The notes below the pieces were generated by a model. The model was given only the letters and a program-made list of their open reading frames with translations. It was not told where the DNA came from and made no database searches. From contig NZ_JADLRJ010000005.1 of NCBI RefSeq assembly GCF_015477355.1, forward strand, positions 1-64,000: a stretch of 64,000 nt of DNA. The letters run 5' to 3'. Of the stretch, positions 16,015-26,287 are shown piece by piece. A program made the position numbers and the translations under genes. Each line of letters opens with the position of its first letter. Within the stretch, counting starts at the first letter, position 1. Source of the stretch: Nocardia blacklockiae (GTDB taxonomy: Bacteria; Actinomycetota; Actinomycetes; Mycobacteriales; Mycobacteriaceae).

Positions 16015-17768
16015 TTCACCGCACGTTCGAAGGTCTCCGCCAGTTCCAGCTGGGTGCGGATGCGCTCGTGTTCCTCCGGCGTCCAGTCGGGCGGCGGCAG
16101 CACCGAGACCCAGCCGTCGAGTACCAGGCTGCCGTAGTTGTGGCCGTGGCCGTCGCTGACGCCCTGCGCGTTGGTCAGGTCGACGGCCACCTGCCAGAAC
16201 GTCACGAACGGCCACCACCGCATCTGCGACGACACGTCCGACCCGCGCGGCTCGGACAGCCAATCCGGTTGCGAGAAGATCAGATCCGGCGACCACCACA
16301 CGATCGGGTCGGACGCGTGTTGCAGGTAGGCGATGCGCGGCCGCCGCCAATCCGGCGACGGCCTGCCCAGATCCGGTGCGGCGGAGGCGAATCGGACCAC
16401 CAGCCCGTCGGCGTAGATCGGCTCCACCTCGCGGGTGCCGGGATCGCGGCGGTCGATGAACTGGCGCCACAGCCGATTCGAGTTCGGCGGCCCCACCCAC
16501 AGCGCGCCGTCCACCTCGCCGCGCAGATCCGCCAGCCCCTCGAACGCCGACTCCGAGCCCTGCGAACCCAGACTCTCCCCGTACACCAGCAACTTCGGCC
16601 GCGACTCCGGCGGCCGCTTCGACCAGGCTTCGTGAATGGCGGCGAACATCTTCCGCCCGGCCACCGCCACCTTCTCGCGGTCCGCCAGGAACGACAGCAC
16701 GCTGGGCAGATACGAGTACTGCGAGGCCACGATCGCGGTGTCGCCGTGGTACAGGTACTCGATCGCCCCGGCCGTCTGCGAGTTCACCCACCCGGTGCCC
16801 GTCGTGGTGACCACCACCAGCACCTTGCGGTCGAAGGCGTGCGTGCGCTCGAGTTCGGCGACCGCCAGCTGTTCCTGCGTCTGGTCACCCTGCGCCGAAT
16901 CCAGGCCCGCGTAGACCCGAATCGGTTCGCGCGCGGGCGCATTGGTTACCGCGCCGATCCGGAACGCGTCGGGGCCGTGCGAGACGAACCACCGCCCCTC
17001 CGACCCGAGCGTCTCCCATTTCGCCAGCGAGTCCGGGCTACCGGACCGCTCGGACCGCCGCGGCTGCACGGCGTAGTCCGACATCTTGTCGTTGCGCACG
17101 CTGAACGCCGAGTTCGCGACCGCGAAGAAGGCCCGCGTGGCGACACCGTTGAACAGCGTCACCGCCAGCACGACCAGCACCACCACCCCGACGGTCGGCG
17201 CGAACTTCGGCGGCACCCGCACCCAGCGGCTCAGCAGCCGCGCGAAGAACCGCACGATCTCGCGCAGCGTCCGATACGCCGCCACCACGATCACGCCGAC
17301 GGTGAGACTCAGCGCGCCGGTGCGCAGATACGCCGCGCGCGTGGTGCCCGCCATGTCCATCAGCGCCGAGATCTGCCGCTGCCAATCCGCCGAGAGCACC
17401 AGCATCCAGATCGCGATCAGCACGCACCCCGCCAGCACGACCAGCTTCACCGCGTACCGCACCCGCAGCGGCGGCGTGCCGAGCGGGATCCGGGGCCGAA
17501 TCCACTTGCGGAACAACCACTCCAGCACGCATCCGGCGCCGTACCCGGCCGCGGCGTTGAGACCGCTGATGAGACCCTGGAACAGCCAGTCGCGCGGCAG
17601 CAGCGAGGGCGTGACCGACCACGCGAAGAACAGGGTCGCCACCACCAGGCCGACATAGTTCAGGTCGATGACGTCGTCCTCGAGGCGGCGCAGCAGCCGC
17701 CCCGCCCGCCGAACGACCACGGCGCCGCGCGAACGCAGCGTCGTGAGAGTCTCGGCGGTATCGAGCAC
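16011..17768 (-). CDS. Membrane-anchored alpha/beta-hydrolase (Abhydrolase_9 family)
   Basis: A 585-residue protein. The N-terminal ~230 residues have about five membrane spans (Abhydrolase_9_N-like). The C-terminal catalytic domain carries the nucleophile elbow GESLG within VYGESLGSQGSESAF, and His residues near the end (GHGHNYG) can complete a Ser hydrolase triad. The GTG at 17768 is preceded six bases upstream by CATACT and no ribosome site, consistent with leaderless expression. It is coupled to the CPBP protease gene. The substrate is unknown; an envelope lipid or peptide is a reasonable guess. Confidence 0.88.
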   Translation of the reverse strand: MLDTAETLTTLRSRGAVVVRRAGRLLRRLEDDVIDLNYVGLVVATLFFAWSVTPSLLPRDWLFQGLISGLNAAAGYGAGCVLEWLFRKWIRPRIPLGTPPLRVRYAVKLVVLAGCVLIAIWMLVLSADWQRQISALMDMAGTTRAAYLRTGALSLTVGVIVVAAYRTLREIVRFFARLLSRWVRVPPKFAPTVGVVVLVVLAVTLFNGVATRAFFAVANSAFSVRNDKMSDYAVQPRRSERSGSPDSLAKWETLGSEGRWFVSHGPDAFRIGAVTNAPAREPIRVYAGLDSAQGDQTQEQLAVAELERTHAFDRKVLVVVTTTGTGWVNSQTAGAIEYLYHGDTAIVASQYSYLPSVLSFLADREKVAVAGRKMFAAIHEAWSKRPPESRPKLLVYGESLGSQGSESAFEGLADLRGEVDGALWVGPPNSNRLWRQFIDRRDPGTREVEPIYADGLVVRFASAAPDLGRPSPDWRRPRIAYLQHASDPIVWWSPDLIFSQPDWLSEPRGSDVSSQMRWWPFVTFWQVAVDLTNAQGVSDGHGHNYGSLVLDGWVSVLPPPDWTPEEHERIRTQLELAETFERAVK

Positions 17769-17907
17769 CCGACAAGTATGGCGGCACGTGATCGGAAATC
17801 GGGGATCTCGCGGCGTGAGCACGGTAACGGCCGGCCCGGGAATTACCCACCCGAATCCGGGTAGTTCTACGCGGTTTCCGGGCCGCCGCGCCCGGCACGC
17901 TGGAGCC

Positions 17908-18198
17908 ATGAGCAACCCCAACGCACAGCAGAAGAGCACTCCCGCTTTTCTCGCGCAGGCCGCGATCGCGTTCGGCGTCAGCTTCCTGGCGGCCGACGCG
18001 GGTATCTTCTATCTCCCGCTGGACATCTGGCAGCGCGGCTTCCTCCTGATGGCCGTGCTGTTCCTGGTGAGCAGCACCTTCACCCTGGCCAAGGTGGTCC
18101 GCGACCAGGTCGAGACCGCCAAGGTCACCCACCGCATCGATGAGGCGCGGATGGAAAAGCTGATGGCCGAACACGACCCGTTCAAGGTGCTGGGCTGA
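17908..18198 (+). CDS. YiaA/YiaB-family inner-membrane protein
   Basis: A 96-residue protein with two membrane spans (about 14-32 and 40-60) joined by a short loop, then a charged cytoplasmic helix ending in EHDPFKVLG. This is the YiaAB two-helix domain layout. The start ATG at 17908 has GGAG four bases upstream. It is divergent from the membrane hydrolase gene and convergent with purL, which ends six bases beyond it. The function of the family is not established. Confidence 0.88.
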   Translation: MSNPNAQQKSTPAFLAQAAIAFGVSFLAADAGIFYLPLDIWQRGFLLMAVLFLVSSTFTLAKVVRDQVETAKVTHRIDEARMEKLMAEHDPFKVLG

Positions 18199-18204
18199 GC
18201 CCGA

Positions 18205-20499
18205 TCAGCGCACGTGCGCCCCGAACAGCCGCGGCAGGGTGCCCTCGAAGGTCTCGCGGAGTTCGGCGAGGGTGATCGAGAACCTGCCCTGCACCTCGAC
18301 GGAGTCCGAGCCCTGGTCGACCACGCCGATGCGGGTCCACGGCAGGCCGCGGGCGGTGCACATCTTGGTGAAGCGGGTCTCCTCGGTGCGCGGCACCGCC
18401 ACCAGCACGCGGCCCGCGGATTCGGAGAACAGCGTCACGAACGGGTCGGCGTCCTCGGGAAGCAGGATGCGGCAACCGGTTTCGCCGGCCAGCGCGGCCT
18501 CCACGACCGACTGCCACAGGCCGCCCTCGCTCAGATCGTGTGCGGCGCTGACCATTCCGTCGCGGGAGCCGGCGGTGAGCACCTCGGCCAGCAGCTGCTC
18601 GCGGGCCAGGTCGACGCGCGGCGGCACGCCGCCGAGATGGTCGTGTTCGACCTGCGCCCAGATGGATCCGCCGAACTCGTCGCGGGTCTCGCCCAGCAGG
18701 ATCAGGGTCTCGCCGGGTTCGGTGCCCAGCCCGGTCGGGATGCGGCGGTGCACGTCGTCGATGACGCCCAGCACGCCGACCACCGGCGTCGGCAGGATCG
18801 CGGTCTGCCCCGTCTGGTTGTAGAAGCTGACATTGCCGCCGGTGACCGGAATGCCCAGTGCCACACAGCCGTCCGCGAGCCCGCGCACCGCCTGCTGGAA
18901 CTGCCACATCACGCCCGGGTCCTCCGGCGAGCCGAAGTTCAGGCAGTTGGTGACGGCCTTCGGGGTGGCGCCGGTGGCGGCGACGTTGCGGTACGCCTCG
19001 GCCAGTGCCAGCTGCGCGCCGGTGTAGGGGTCCAGCTTGGTGTAGCGGCCGGAGGCGTCGGTGGCCAGCGCGATCCCGCGGCCCGACGCCTCGTCGATGC
19101 GGATCACACCGGCGTCGGCGTGCTCGGCCAGCACGGTGTTGCCGCGCACGTAGCGGTCGTACTGCTCGACGATCCAGCGGCGGCTGCACAACTGCGGGCT
19201 GGCAAGCATTTTCAGCGCGGTGGCGCGCAGCTCGTCATCGGTCTTCGGGCGCGCCAGCGCATCCGGGGTGTCGGCGATCAGCGCGTCCTGCTCCTCGGGA
19301 CGGCGGACCGGGCGCTCGTACACCGGGCCCTCGTGCGCCACGGTGCGCGGCGGGACGTCCACCACGGTCTCGCCGTGCCAGGTCACCACCAGCCGCTCGC
19401 CGTCGGTGACCTCGCCGATCACGGTGGCCAGCACATCCCATTTCTTGCAGACGGCCAGGAAGGCGTCGACGTTCTCCGGGGTCACCACCGCGCACATGCG
19501 CTCCTGCGACTCGCTCGAAAGGATCTCGGCCGGAGTCATATTGGCGGCGCGCAACGGGACGCGGTCCAGCTCGACGCGCATGCCCCCGTCGCCTGCGGCG
19601 GCCAGTTCGGAAGTGGCACAGGACAATCCGGCACCGCCCAGATCCTGGATGCCGACCACCAGCCCGGCGTGGTACAGCTCCAGACAGCACTCGATGAGCA
19701 CCTTCTCCGCGAACGGGTCGCCCACCTGCACGCTCGGCAGCTTCTTGCGGCCGGTGCCGGACTCGTCGCCGGAGAAGGTGTCCGAGGCCAGCACGGACAC
19801 GCCGCCGATGCCGTCCAGCCCGGTGCGCGCGCCGAACAGAATGATCTTGTTGCCCTGCCCCGACGCGAACGCCAGGTGCAGGTCCTCCACCCGCATCACG
19901 CCCGCGCACAGCGCGTTCACCAGCGGATTGCCCTGGTAGGACGGGTCGAAGACGGTCTCGCCGCCGACATTCGGCAGGCCCAGCGAATTGCCGTAACCGC
20001 CCACGCCGCGCACCACGCCGTCGACCACGCGCCGGGTGTCGGGGTGGTCGGCCGCGCCGAAACGCAGCTGGTCCATGACCGCGATCGGCCGCGCGCCCAT
20101 CGCCATGATGTCGCGCACGATGCCGCCGACACCGGTCGCCGCGCCCTGGTACGGCTCCACGTAGGAGGGGTGGTTGTGGCTCTCCACCTTGAAGGTGACC
20201 GCCCAGCCGTCGCCGATGTCGACCACGCCGGCGTTCTCGCCGATGCCCGCGAGCATGGCGCGGCGCATCTCGTCGGTGGTGGTCTGGCCGAAGTAGCGCA
20301 GGTGCACCTTGGACGACTTGTAGGAGCAGTGCTCACTCCACATCACCGAGTACATCGCCAGCTCGGCGTCGGTGGGGCGGCGGCCGAGAATCTCGCGGAT
20401 GCGCGCGTATTCGTCGTCCTTCAGACCCAGCTCCTTGTAGGGCTGGGGGGTATCCGGGGTGGCTGCGGCGGCGCTGACGGTGTCGACGGGGACAGTCAC
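18205..20499 (-). CDS. purL: Phosphoribosylformylglycinamidine synthase, large subunit
   Basis: PurL makes FGAM from FGAR, ATP and ammonia supplied by PurQ, with PurS bridging the two. At 764 residues it is the small bacterial form, lacking the fused glutaminase. Motifs include [12 protein letters not shown] near the N-terminus, the ATP-binding region [14 protein letters not shown], and [10 protein letters not shown] in the second half. The GTG at 20499 has AAAGGA about 13 bases upstream; the frame extends further without support. Its partners purQ and purS lie about 6 kb away on the same strand in their own unit. Confidence 0.97.
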   Translation of the reverse strand: MTVPVDTVSAAAATPDTPQPYKELGLKDDEYARIREILGRRPTDAELAMYSVMWSEHCSYKSSKVHLRYFGQTTTDEMRRAMLAGIGENAGVVDIGDGWAVTFKVESHNHPSYVEPYQGAATGVGGIVRDIMAMGARPIAVMDQLRFGAADHPDTRRVVDGVVRGVGGYGNSLGLPNVGGETVFDPSYQGNPLVNALCAGVMRVEDLHLAFASGQGNKIILFGARTGLDGIGGVSVLASDTFSGDESGTGRKKLPSVQVGDPFAEKVLIECCLELYHAGLVVGIQDLGGAGLSCATSELAAAGDGGMRVELDRVPLRAANMTPAEILSSESQERMCAVVTPENVDAFLAVCKKWDVLATVIGEVTDGERLVVTWHGETVVDVPPRTVAHEGPVYERPVRRPEEQDALIADTPDALARPKTDDELRATALKMLASPQLCSRRWIVEQYDRYVRGNTVLAEHADAGVIRIDEASGRGIALATDASGRYTKLDPYTGAQLALAEAYRNVAATGATPKAVTNCLNFGSPEDPGVMWQFQQAVRGLADGCVALGIPVTGGNVSFYNQTGQTAILPTPVVGVLGVIDDVHRRIPTGLGTEPGETLILLGETRDEFGGSIWAQVEHDHLGGVPPRVDLAREQLLAEVLTAGSRDGMVSAAHDLSEGGLWQSVVEAALAGETGCRILLPEDADPFVTLFSESAGRVLVAVPRTEETRFTKMCTARGLPWTRIGVVDQGSDSVEVQGRFSITLAELRETFEGTLPRLFGAHVR

Positions 20500-20659
20500 G
20501 GTGGGTACCAGGGTCCTTTCGGCCGGGCATACGGCGGGCAACCGGCGGCGGCGCCGGGTGCGACGTGAGGCTCGAGCGGGCGGGGAGACGAGCCCAGTCT
20601 AGTGGGTGGCAAACCGCACCCGACCAGGCGACCGACCGGTGCCGGGATACCCTGATCAA

Positions 20660-21952
20660 GTGACTGATCGATCCAGGGTCGCGGATCCGGACGAAGTGCC
20701 GGTGGCTACCTCCGAGGGGCCCCTCACCGCTGGTCTGACAACACGTCAGCTACGCCTGCTGTTGATCGCGATTGCCCTGTTCGCGTTGTCGGCGATCCTC
20801 TCCTTCGCCTTCAAGCTATGGCATGGCTACATCGATCTTCAGGTGTACCGCAACGGCGCCCGGGTCTGGCTCGACGGCGGCGACCTCTACGGCCCGATGC
20901 CGAAGTCCGGCGGGATCGGCCTGCCGTTCACCTATCCCCCGCTGGCCGCCCTGCTGTTCACGCCGCTGGCGCTGGTGCCGCTGGGCGCGGCGGAGTGGCT
21001 GGTGCTGGCGGTCTCGCTGCTGTGCCTGGGCGTCACGCTGTGGCTGGTCATCGATCGATTACGCCCGGCCTGGGACCGCCCGACCAGAATCGCGGCGGTG
21101 ATCGGCGCGGTCGCGGTGCTCGGTCTCACCGAACCCGTCCGCCAGACCTTCAATTTCGGCCAGATCAACTTGGTCCTGATGGCCGCGATCGCGCTGGACG
21201 TGCTGGTGCGCCGGCCGTTCTGGCCGCGCGGCATGCTGATCGGAATCGCGGTGTCGGTCAAGCTGATTCCGGCCGCGTATCTGCTCTACTTCCTGATCCG
21301 CCGGGACTGGCGAACCTCGATCACGTTGGTGCTGTCCGCGATCGGCGCGGTCGCCGTCGGATTCCTGCTGTTCCCGGACGATTCGGCGGAGTACTGGTTC
21401 GAGACGCTGTGGGACACCGACCGCATCGGGCCCGCCTCCTACGCCGGCAACCAGTCGCTGAAGGGCTTCGCCTTCCGCCTCGGCGTCGCCGACGGCACCG
21501 CGACGCTGATCTGGATCGTGTTGTCGCTCATCGCCGTCGGGCTGGCAGCGCTGTGGATGAAGCGGCTGCTCGACGCCGGGGCCGAGATCTCCGCGCTGCT
21601 GGTCAATGCCGCCGCGGTGCTGCTGATCTCGCCGATCTCGTGGTCGCACCACTGGGTGTGGGTGGCCCCGGCGCTGCTGACCGTCGTGGCCGCGCACACC
21701 GGCCGGGCGCCGAAAGACCAACCGGCACAGCAACGCCGCCGCGCCCGCCTGCTCGCCGCCGCGCTCGGGGCGATCACGGTGATGTTCTTCGTCGGGCCGC
21801 ACTGGCTGCTGCCGCACCAGAACGACCAGGAGGCCCGCTGGGCGCTGTGGCAGCAGCTCATCGGCAGCAGCTACGTACTGGTGACCTTCGCGATCCTGGC
21901 GATCGGCGCGCTGGCCTACCGGCCCGCCCGGCCGGTCACGGCTCGGGGGTGA
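20660..21952 (+). CDS. GT87-family mannosyltransferase (DUF2029 membrane protein)
   Basis: A 430-residue polytopic GT-C glycosyltransferase, the type that transfers mannose from polyprenyl-phosphate-mannose onto phosphatidylinositol mannosides or lipomannan outside the membrane. A conserved acidic loop after the first span ([19 protein letters not shown]) contains the presumed catalytic Asp. About ten further spans follow. The GTG at 20660 is preceded by TACCCT (20648-20653) and a 6-base gap, so a leaderless message is likely. The 3' end overlaps the M18 peptidase gene tail to tail by 17 bases. Which PIM/LM linkage it makes cannot be read here. Confidence 0.87.
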   Translation: MTDRSRVADPDEVPVATSEGPLTAGLTTRQLRLLLIAIALFALSAILSFAFKLWHGYIDLQVYRNGARVWLDGGDLYGPMPKSGGIGLPFTYPPLAALLFTPLALVPLGAAEWLVLAVSLLCLGVTLWLVIDRLRPAWDRPTRIAAVIGAVAVLGLTEPVRQTFNFGQINLVLMAAIALDVLVRRPFWPRGMLIGIAVSVKLIPAAYLLYFLIRRDWRTSITLVLSAIGAVAVGFLLFPDDSAEYWFETLWDTDRIGPASYAGNQSLKGFAFRLGVADGTATLIWIVLSLIAVGLAALWMKRLLDAGAEISALLVNAAAVLLISPISWSHHWVWVAPALLTVVAAHTGRAPKDQPAQQRRRARLLAAALGAITVMFFVGPHWLLPHQNDQEARWALWQQLIGSSYVLVTFAILAIGALAYRPARPVTARG

Positions 21953-23225
21953 GGAACGCCGCCAGCGCCGCCGAGTAGGACCGCACGTCCGCCGCGCCCA
22001 TCAGTTCGCGCGCCGAATGCATGGCCAGCTGGGGCGCCCCGACGTCGACGGTCGGCATGCCGGTGCGGGCCGCGGTCATCGGGCCGATGGTGGATCCGCA
22101 CGGCAGATCGGCGCGATGCACGTAGCGCTGCAACGGAACTCCCGCCTGCGCGCACGCCAGCGCGAACGCTCCCGCGCCCACCGCGTCGGTCGCGTAGCGC
22201 AGATTCTGGTTCACCTTCAGCACGGGGCCACCGTTGACCTCGATGCGGTGCGCGGGCTCGTGCCGCTCCGGATAGTTGGGGTGCGTCGCGTGCGCCATAT
22301 CCCCCGAGGCGCAGACCGATCCGGCCAGGGCCGCCAGATACTCCGAGCGCCCGCCGCCGCGAGCGAGCACGATCCGCTCCAGCACCGCCGGCAGCAGATC
22401 GGACTGCGCGCCGCGATCGGACTGGCTGCCGACCTCCTCGTGATCGAACATCGCCAGCACCGGGGTCGCCGCGCCCGGGTGCTCGGCGGCGGCGAGGAAG
22501 GCGTGCAGGCCCGCGTAGCAGGTGGCCTGGTTGTCCAGGCGCGGGGCGCTGACCAGGTCCAGATCGCGGCCGGTCGATCGGCTCGGCGACAGGTCGTGGG
22601 TCATCAGCTCCCAGCCGAGCACCGCGCCCGGGTCGATGCCGGACCGCTCGGCCACGTAGCCCAGGAACGAGCGCGGCTCGCCGCCCACGCCCCACACGGC
22701 GTTGAGGTGCCGCTGCGGATCCAGGCTCACCCCACGCCGATCCTCGGACAGGTGAATGGCCAACTGCGGCACCCGCAGCAGCGGTTCGTCGAGCCGGACC
22801 AGCCGCTCGGTCACGGCGTTGCCCGCGCGCACGGTGAGCCGTCCGGAGATGCCCAGTTCGCGGTCCAGCCAGGAGTTCAACCAGGCCCCGCCGTAGGGTT
22901 CCAGCCCGACCAGCTGCCACCCCGCCGACGCCAGGTCGGGATACTGCTTGACCCGCAGGTTCGGGCTGTCGGTGTGCGCGCCGACCACGCGGAACGGGTG
23001 CGCGGCGGCGTCGGCGGCCGCACCGGCCCAGGCCACCAGCGAACCGCCGCGCACCACGAAGTGGCGCCCGTCGCCACCGCCGCGCCACGGCTGCGACTCG
23101 GACAGTTCGGTGAAACCCTGCGCCGACAGTTCGGCGGCGACGGTGCGGACGACATGGAACGGCGAGGGCGACGCGTCGACGAAGGCACACAGCCCGGACG
23201 CCGTCGCGGTGGTCGAGACCGGCAT
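21936..23225 (-). CDS. pepC: M18-family aminopeptidase
   Basis: A 429-residue zinc aminopeptidase of family M18, cytosolic, removing N-terminal residues with a likely preference for acidic ones. Metal and catalytic motifs are visible: [21 protein letters not shown] and the C-terminal [10 protein letters not shown]. The ATG at 23225 is preferred: TAGGAT lies seven bases upstream (leaderless layout) and the protein then has the usual length. The upstream region 23226-23535 (310 bases) is less GC-rich and holds this promoter and a weak bulged hairpin at 23470-23488, but no gene. Confidence 0.92.
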   Translation of the reverse strand: MPVSTTATASGLCAFVDASPSPFHVVRTVAAELSAQGFTELSESQPWRGGGDGRHFVVRGGSLVAWAGAAADAAAHPFRVVGAHTDSPNLRVKQYPDLASAGWQLVGLEPYGGAWLNSWLDRELGISGRLTVRAGNAVTERLVRLDEPLLRVPQLAIHLSEDRRGVSLDPQRHLNAVWGVGGEPRSFLGYVAERSGIDPGAVLGWELMTHDLSPSRSTGRDLDLVSAPRLDNQATCYAGLHAFLAAAEHPGAATPVLAMFDHEEVGSQSDRGAQSDLLPAVLERIVLARGGGRSEYLAALAGSVCASGDMAHATHPNYPERHEPAHRIEVNGGPVLKVNQNLRYATDAVGAGAFALACAQAGVPLQRYVHRADLPCGSTIGPMTAARTGMPTVDVGAPQLAMHSARELMGAADVRSYSAALAAFLTPEP

Positions 23226-23535
23226 ACCGGCGATCCTAGACAGCGCGGCCGCCGCCGCCCGCCGCCCTACCTCGTCGCCCGGGCCGACCGAAACTCTCAA
23301 CACATGTTCGACCACCGCAAGAAAATTGCGCGCAACAATGAGAACTGTTTACTGCGAACGCTTTTCCGGCACACGAAAACATAGGATGATTGACCCCGGC
23401 AACGAAATCCGGACCGGATTCGACGTAATCGTTTCCGGCCCGGATCCGACGCCCGGAAGACGAAACGGTTGGTTCCGGACGGAAACCATAATGCGGATTA
23501 CCACGCCCCCACGGCACCGGTAACCCGGCAGGGTC

Positions 23536-23973
23536 TCAGTCGGCGACCGGGACGTCGGCCACCAATTCGAGCAACCGCAGCAGTTCGGCATGGCTGCGCG
23601 CGCCGATCCGCTTGCGCAATTCCTCCTCCGACCGCGCCTCCTCCGCTCGCACGGACTCGACCAGTTCCGTACCGCGCTTGGTCAGCCCGATGAGGATGCG
23701 CCGGCGGTCGTCCTCGGCGGCGATGCGGAAGATCAGGCCGCGTTCGGCGAGCGCATCGGCGTGCCGGGTGGCCGACGAGGGCGGCAGCTGCGAGCGGGCG
23801 GCCAGCTCGCTCATCGTGACGCCGACCTGATCGGACAATTTCGACAGCATGGCCCATTGATCGGCCGAAAGTTGCCTGGCACACAATGCCGCATCGAGGT
23901 GACGTAACCAACTGCGTTCAGCGGCTCGCAGCGCTCCGTGGAGCGTCGCAAATCCGCTTACAATGGTCGACAT
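23536..23973 (-). CDS. MarR-family transcriptional regulator
   Basis: A 145-residue MarR protein with the winged-helix core: MSELAARSQLPPSSATRHADALAERGLI for recognition, followed by the wing residues DDRRRILIGLT. It is divergently transcribed from the first AmiC-like gene; the start codons are only 46 bases apart, so any operator must overlap both start regions. The open frame continues to 24477 on the far side, inside the AmiC-like gene, and is rejected. MarR plus AmiC-type sensors recalls the regulatory pairs near Rhodococcus nitrile-hydratase genes, but no such enzymes are present here. Confidence 0.92.
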   Translation of the reverse strand: MSTIVSGFATLHGALRAAERSWLRHLDAALCARQLSADQWAMLSKLSDQVGVTMSELAARSQLPPSSATRHADALAERGLIFRIAAEDDRRRILIGLTKRGTELVESVRAEEARSEEELRKRIGARSHAELLRLLELVADVPVAD

Positions 23974-24019
23974 ATTTTCCCGCCCATCATTTTCGCTCTG
24001 ACGAGAAGAAGGGTACCGA

Positions 24020-25078
24020 ATGTTCACGTTGCGCGAGAGTCCGGACGATGTGATCGAGGTACTCAACATCGTTCCGCTACAGGGGTCCGGTGGAATTATC
24101 GGACCGTCCTGCGATGCGGCCGTCGCGCTGGCCGTCGATGAAATCAACAGCGGCACAGGAATTCTGGGGCGGGAAGTGCGGGTCACCACGATCGACGGCG
24201 GGCGCGCCCCGCGCGAGGTGGCGCGCGAGGTCTCGGCACTGCTGGCGACCGGGATGGTGCACGCGATCACCGGGTGGCACATTTCGGCCGTCCGCCGGGC
24301 GGTGGCCCGGGCCGCGGGCGGGCGGGTCCCGTACCTGTTCGCGACCATCCACGAGGGCCTGCCGGACGAGATGCCCGGTGTGCTCATGATCGGCGAGGAC
24401 CCGCAGGGCCACGTGCTGGCCGCGATGGCGTGGCTGCGCCGCGAGTACGGCGCGCGGCGCTGGGCGCTCATCGGCAACGACTACATCTGGCCGCGGGCGA
24501 CCGCGGCGGCGGTGCACACCGCGCTGGCCGACCCGGCGGCGATCGCGCTGGAGCGGTTCGTGCCGCTGGGCACCGAGGACTTCACCGAATTTCTCGCCGA
24601 CCCGCGCCTGGATCTGGCCGACGGCATCATCATGCTGCTGGTGGGCTCCGACGCGGCGCGGTTCAACCGGCAGTTCGCCCACACCGGCCGGGCCGGGCGG
24701 CAGGTCCGGGTCAGCCCGGCCGTGGACGAGACGGTGCTGCTCGCCGCGGGCCCCGAGGCCAACGAGAACCTGTTCGTGTCCTCCTCGTTCTTCCCCGACT
24801 CCGACCGGATGCGCCGCTACCGGAGCATGCACGGCGAATTCGCGCCGCAGCTCACCTATTTCGGCAATACCGGCTACGAGGCGATGCACACGCTGCGCGC
24901 GGTGGCCCGGACCGTCGGCGGCTTCGAGGTGCCGCGCATCCACGCCGCCCTGGGCGGCGGCGCGGTGCTCGCCACACCCTCGGGCGAATGCCGATTCCGC
25001 GGTAATCAGGCCGTGCACTCGGCGCGGATCGCCCGGGCCGACGGAGTGGACTTCCGCATCCTCGGCCGGATCGGCTGA
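24020..25078 (+). CDS. AmiC-like cytoplasmic substrate-binding sensor, copy 1
   Basis: A 352-residue periplasmic-binding-protein fold of the AmiC/leucine-binding type. It begins with a ligand-site-like strand (VLNIVPLQGSGGIIGPSC) and has GILGREVRVTTIDGG and the hinge-region motif IGNDYIWPRA. There is no signal peptide or lipobox, so it probably acts inside the cell as a sensor, as AmiC does for amides. The ATG at 24020 has GAAGAAGGG a few bases upstream. It shares long stretches with the second copy at 25225-26283. No permease, ATPase or AmiR partner is nearby. The ligand is unknown. Confidence 0.85.
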   Translation: MFTLRESPDDVIEVLNIVPLQGSGGIIGPSCDAAVALAVDEINSGTGILGREVRVTTIDGGRAPREVAREVSALLATGMVHAITGWHISAVRRAVARAAGGRVPYLFATIHEGLPDEMPGVLMIGEDPQGHVLAAMAWLRREYGARRWALIGNDYIWPRATAAAVHTALADPAAIALERFVPLGTEDFTEFLADPRLDLADGIIMLLVGSDAARFNRQFAHTGRAGRQVRVSPAVDETVLLAAGPEANENLFVSSSFFPDSDRMRRYRSMHGEFAPQLTYFGNTGYEAMHTLRAVARTVGGFEVPRIHAALGGGAVLATPSGECRFRGNQAVHSARIARADGVDFRILGRIG

Positions 25079-25156
25079 GCCTTTCGTCCCGAACCTTCCC
25101 AACACCGCGTAGTCCCTGGCCGAGCGGCAGGCGAAGGCTGCGTAAACTCGCGGTGA

Positions 25157-25172
25157 CGCCAGGGCCCTGGCG
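25157..25172. promoter_or_regulatory. Perfect 16-bp palindrome between the two AmiC-like genes
   Basis: CGCCAGGGCCCTGGCG is fully self-complementary and lies about 50 bases before the second AmiC-like start and 80 bases after the first stop. It may be an operator for a dimeric regulator such as the local MarR, or a structural element; its GC-richness makes chance occurrence easier. Confidence 0.4.
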
Positions 25173-25224
25173 CGGTTTCAGCCACCACCAGCGCAGGTGA
25201 CGGAGTGCCGATAGGGGAACGCCG

Positions 25225-26283
25225 GTGGACGATCGCGACACCTTCGAGATCCTCAACGTCGTCCCGCTGCGCGGCTCGGGCGGGATCATCGGTCCGTCCT
25301 GCGAGGCGGCCGCCGCGCTGGCCGAGACCGAGATCAACAGTGCGGGCGGCATTCTCGGCCGCGAGGTGCGGGTCACGACGGTCGACGGCGGCGGTACGCC
25401 CTGCGCGATCGCCCGCGAGGTGTCGGCGTTCCTCGCCACCGGCATGGTCGGCGCGGTCACCGGAATTCCGATGCCCGATGTCCGCGCCGGGGTCGTGCAC
25501 GCCGTCGACGGGCGGGTGCCCGCGCTGTTCGGCATCGGCGACGACGGCCAATTCGGTTCCCGCCGCGGCGTATTCATGATCGGCGAAAATCCGGGCGCGC
25601 AGACGGTGCACGCGCTGGACTGGCTGTACCGGGAGTTCGGGGCGCATCGCTGGGCCGTCGTGGCCAGCGACTACATCTGGTCGCGGCGGATGGTCCCGGC
25701 GCTGCGCCGCGCGCTCGGACTGCCGCATACGGTCGTGGCCGAGTTCACCTTCCCGGAGGGCTGCGCGAATTACGATGCGGCGCTGAACGATCCGCGACTG
25801 GACCGTGCCGACGGGGTGATCGTGCTGCTCGTCGGCGCTGACGCGGCTCGCTTCAACCGCGCCTTCGCGGCGGTCGGCCGGGCGGAACGGCAGCTCCGCA
25901 CGGGACCGACCGCCGACGAGAACCTGCTGGCGGCGGTCGGGCCGCGGGCCAACGCCAATTTCTATGTCCCGTCCAGCGTCATACCCGACCCGCGGCTGCG
26001 GCCGGATCAGGAACGCATCGAGCGCTACCGGCGCCTGCACGGCAGTTTCGCGCCGTCCTTCAGCCGCTTCGCCACCTGCATCTACCAGTCGCTGCACACG
26101 CTGGGCGCGATGGTGAACACCGTCGGCTCCAGCGACGTGCAGCGCATACACACCAGGGTCGACACCGGCATGGTGTTCGAGCACGACGCCGGGGAGTTCA
26201 CGCTGCGCGGCGACCAGCTACAGCAACCGGTCCGGATCTTCCGGGCCAACGGCGCGGAGTTCGAAGTGCTGCTGCGGGTTTGA
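25225..26283 (+). CDS. AmiC-like cytoplasmic substrate-binding sensor, copy 2
   Basis: A 352-residue paralog of the previous sensor, the same length and aligning from the first strand (ILNVVPLRGSGGIIGPSC) to the C-terminal EFTLRGDQLQQPVRI. It shares motifs GILGREVRVTT, ASDYIWSRR and VLLVGADAARFNRAF. It too lacks an export signal. The GTG at 25225 has AGGGGAA upstream. The two copies are separated by 146 bases containing a 16-bp palindrome, so they may be separately controlled. Divergence in the ligand region suggests different but related ligands. The role is inferred from fold and from AmiC. Confidence 0.85.
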   Translation: MDDRDTFEILNVVPLRGSGGIIGPSCEAAAALAETEINSAGGILGREVRVTTVDGGGTPCAIAREVSAFLATGMVGAVTGIPMPDVRAGVVHAVDGRVPALFGIGDDGQFGSRRGVFMIGENPGAQTVHALDWLYREFGAHRWAVVASDYIWSRRMVPALRRALGLPHTVVAEFTFPEGCANYDAALNDPRLDRADGVIVLLVGADAARFNRAFAAVGRAERQLRTGPTADENLLAAVGPRANANFYVPSSVIPDPRLRPDQERIERYRRLHGSFAPSFSRFATCIYQSLHTLGAMVNTVGSSDVQRIHTRVDTGMVFEHDAGEFTLRGDQLQQPVRIFRANGAEFEVLLRV

Positions 26284-26287
26284 ACGA

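Noticed and set aside
16015-16791. Upstream extension of the CPBP protease frame
   Set aside because: It lies inside the membrane hydrolase gene, is basic and low-complexity, and the true start overlaps the hydrolase stop (ATGA).
23974-24477. Upstream extension of the MarR frame
   Set aside because: It lies antisense to the first AmiC-like gene and has no family resemblance; MarR starts at 23973.
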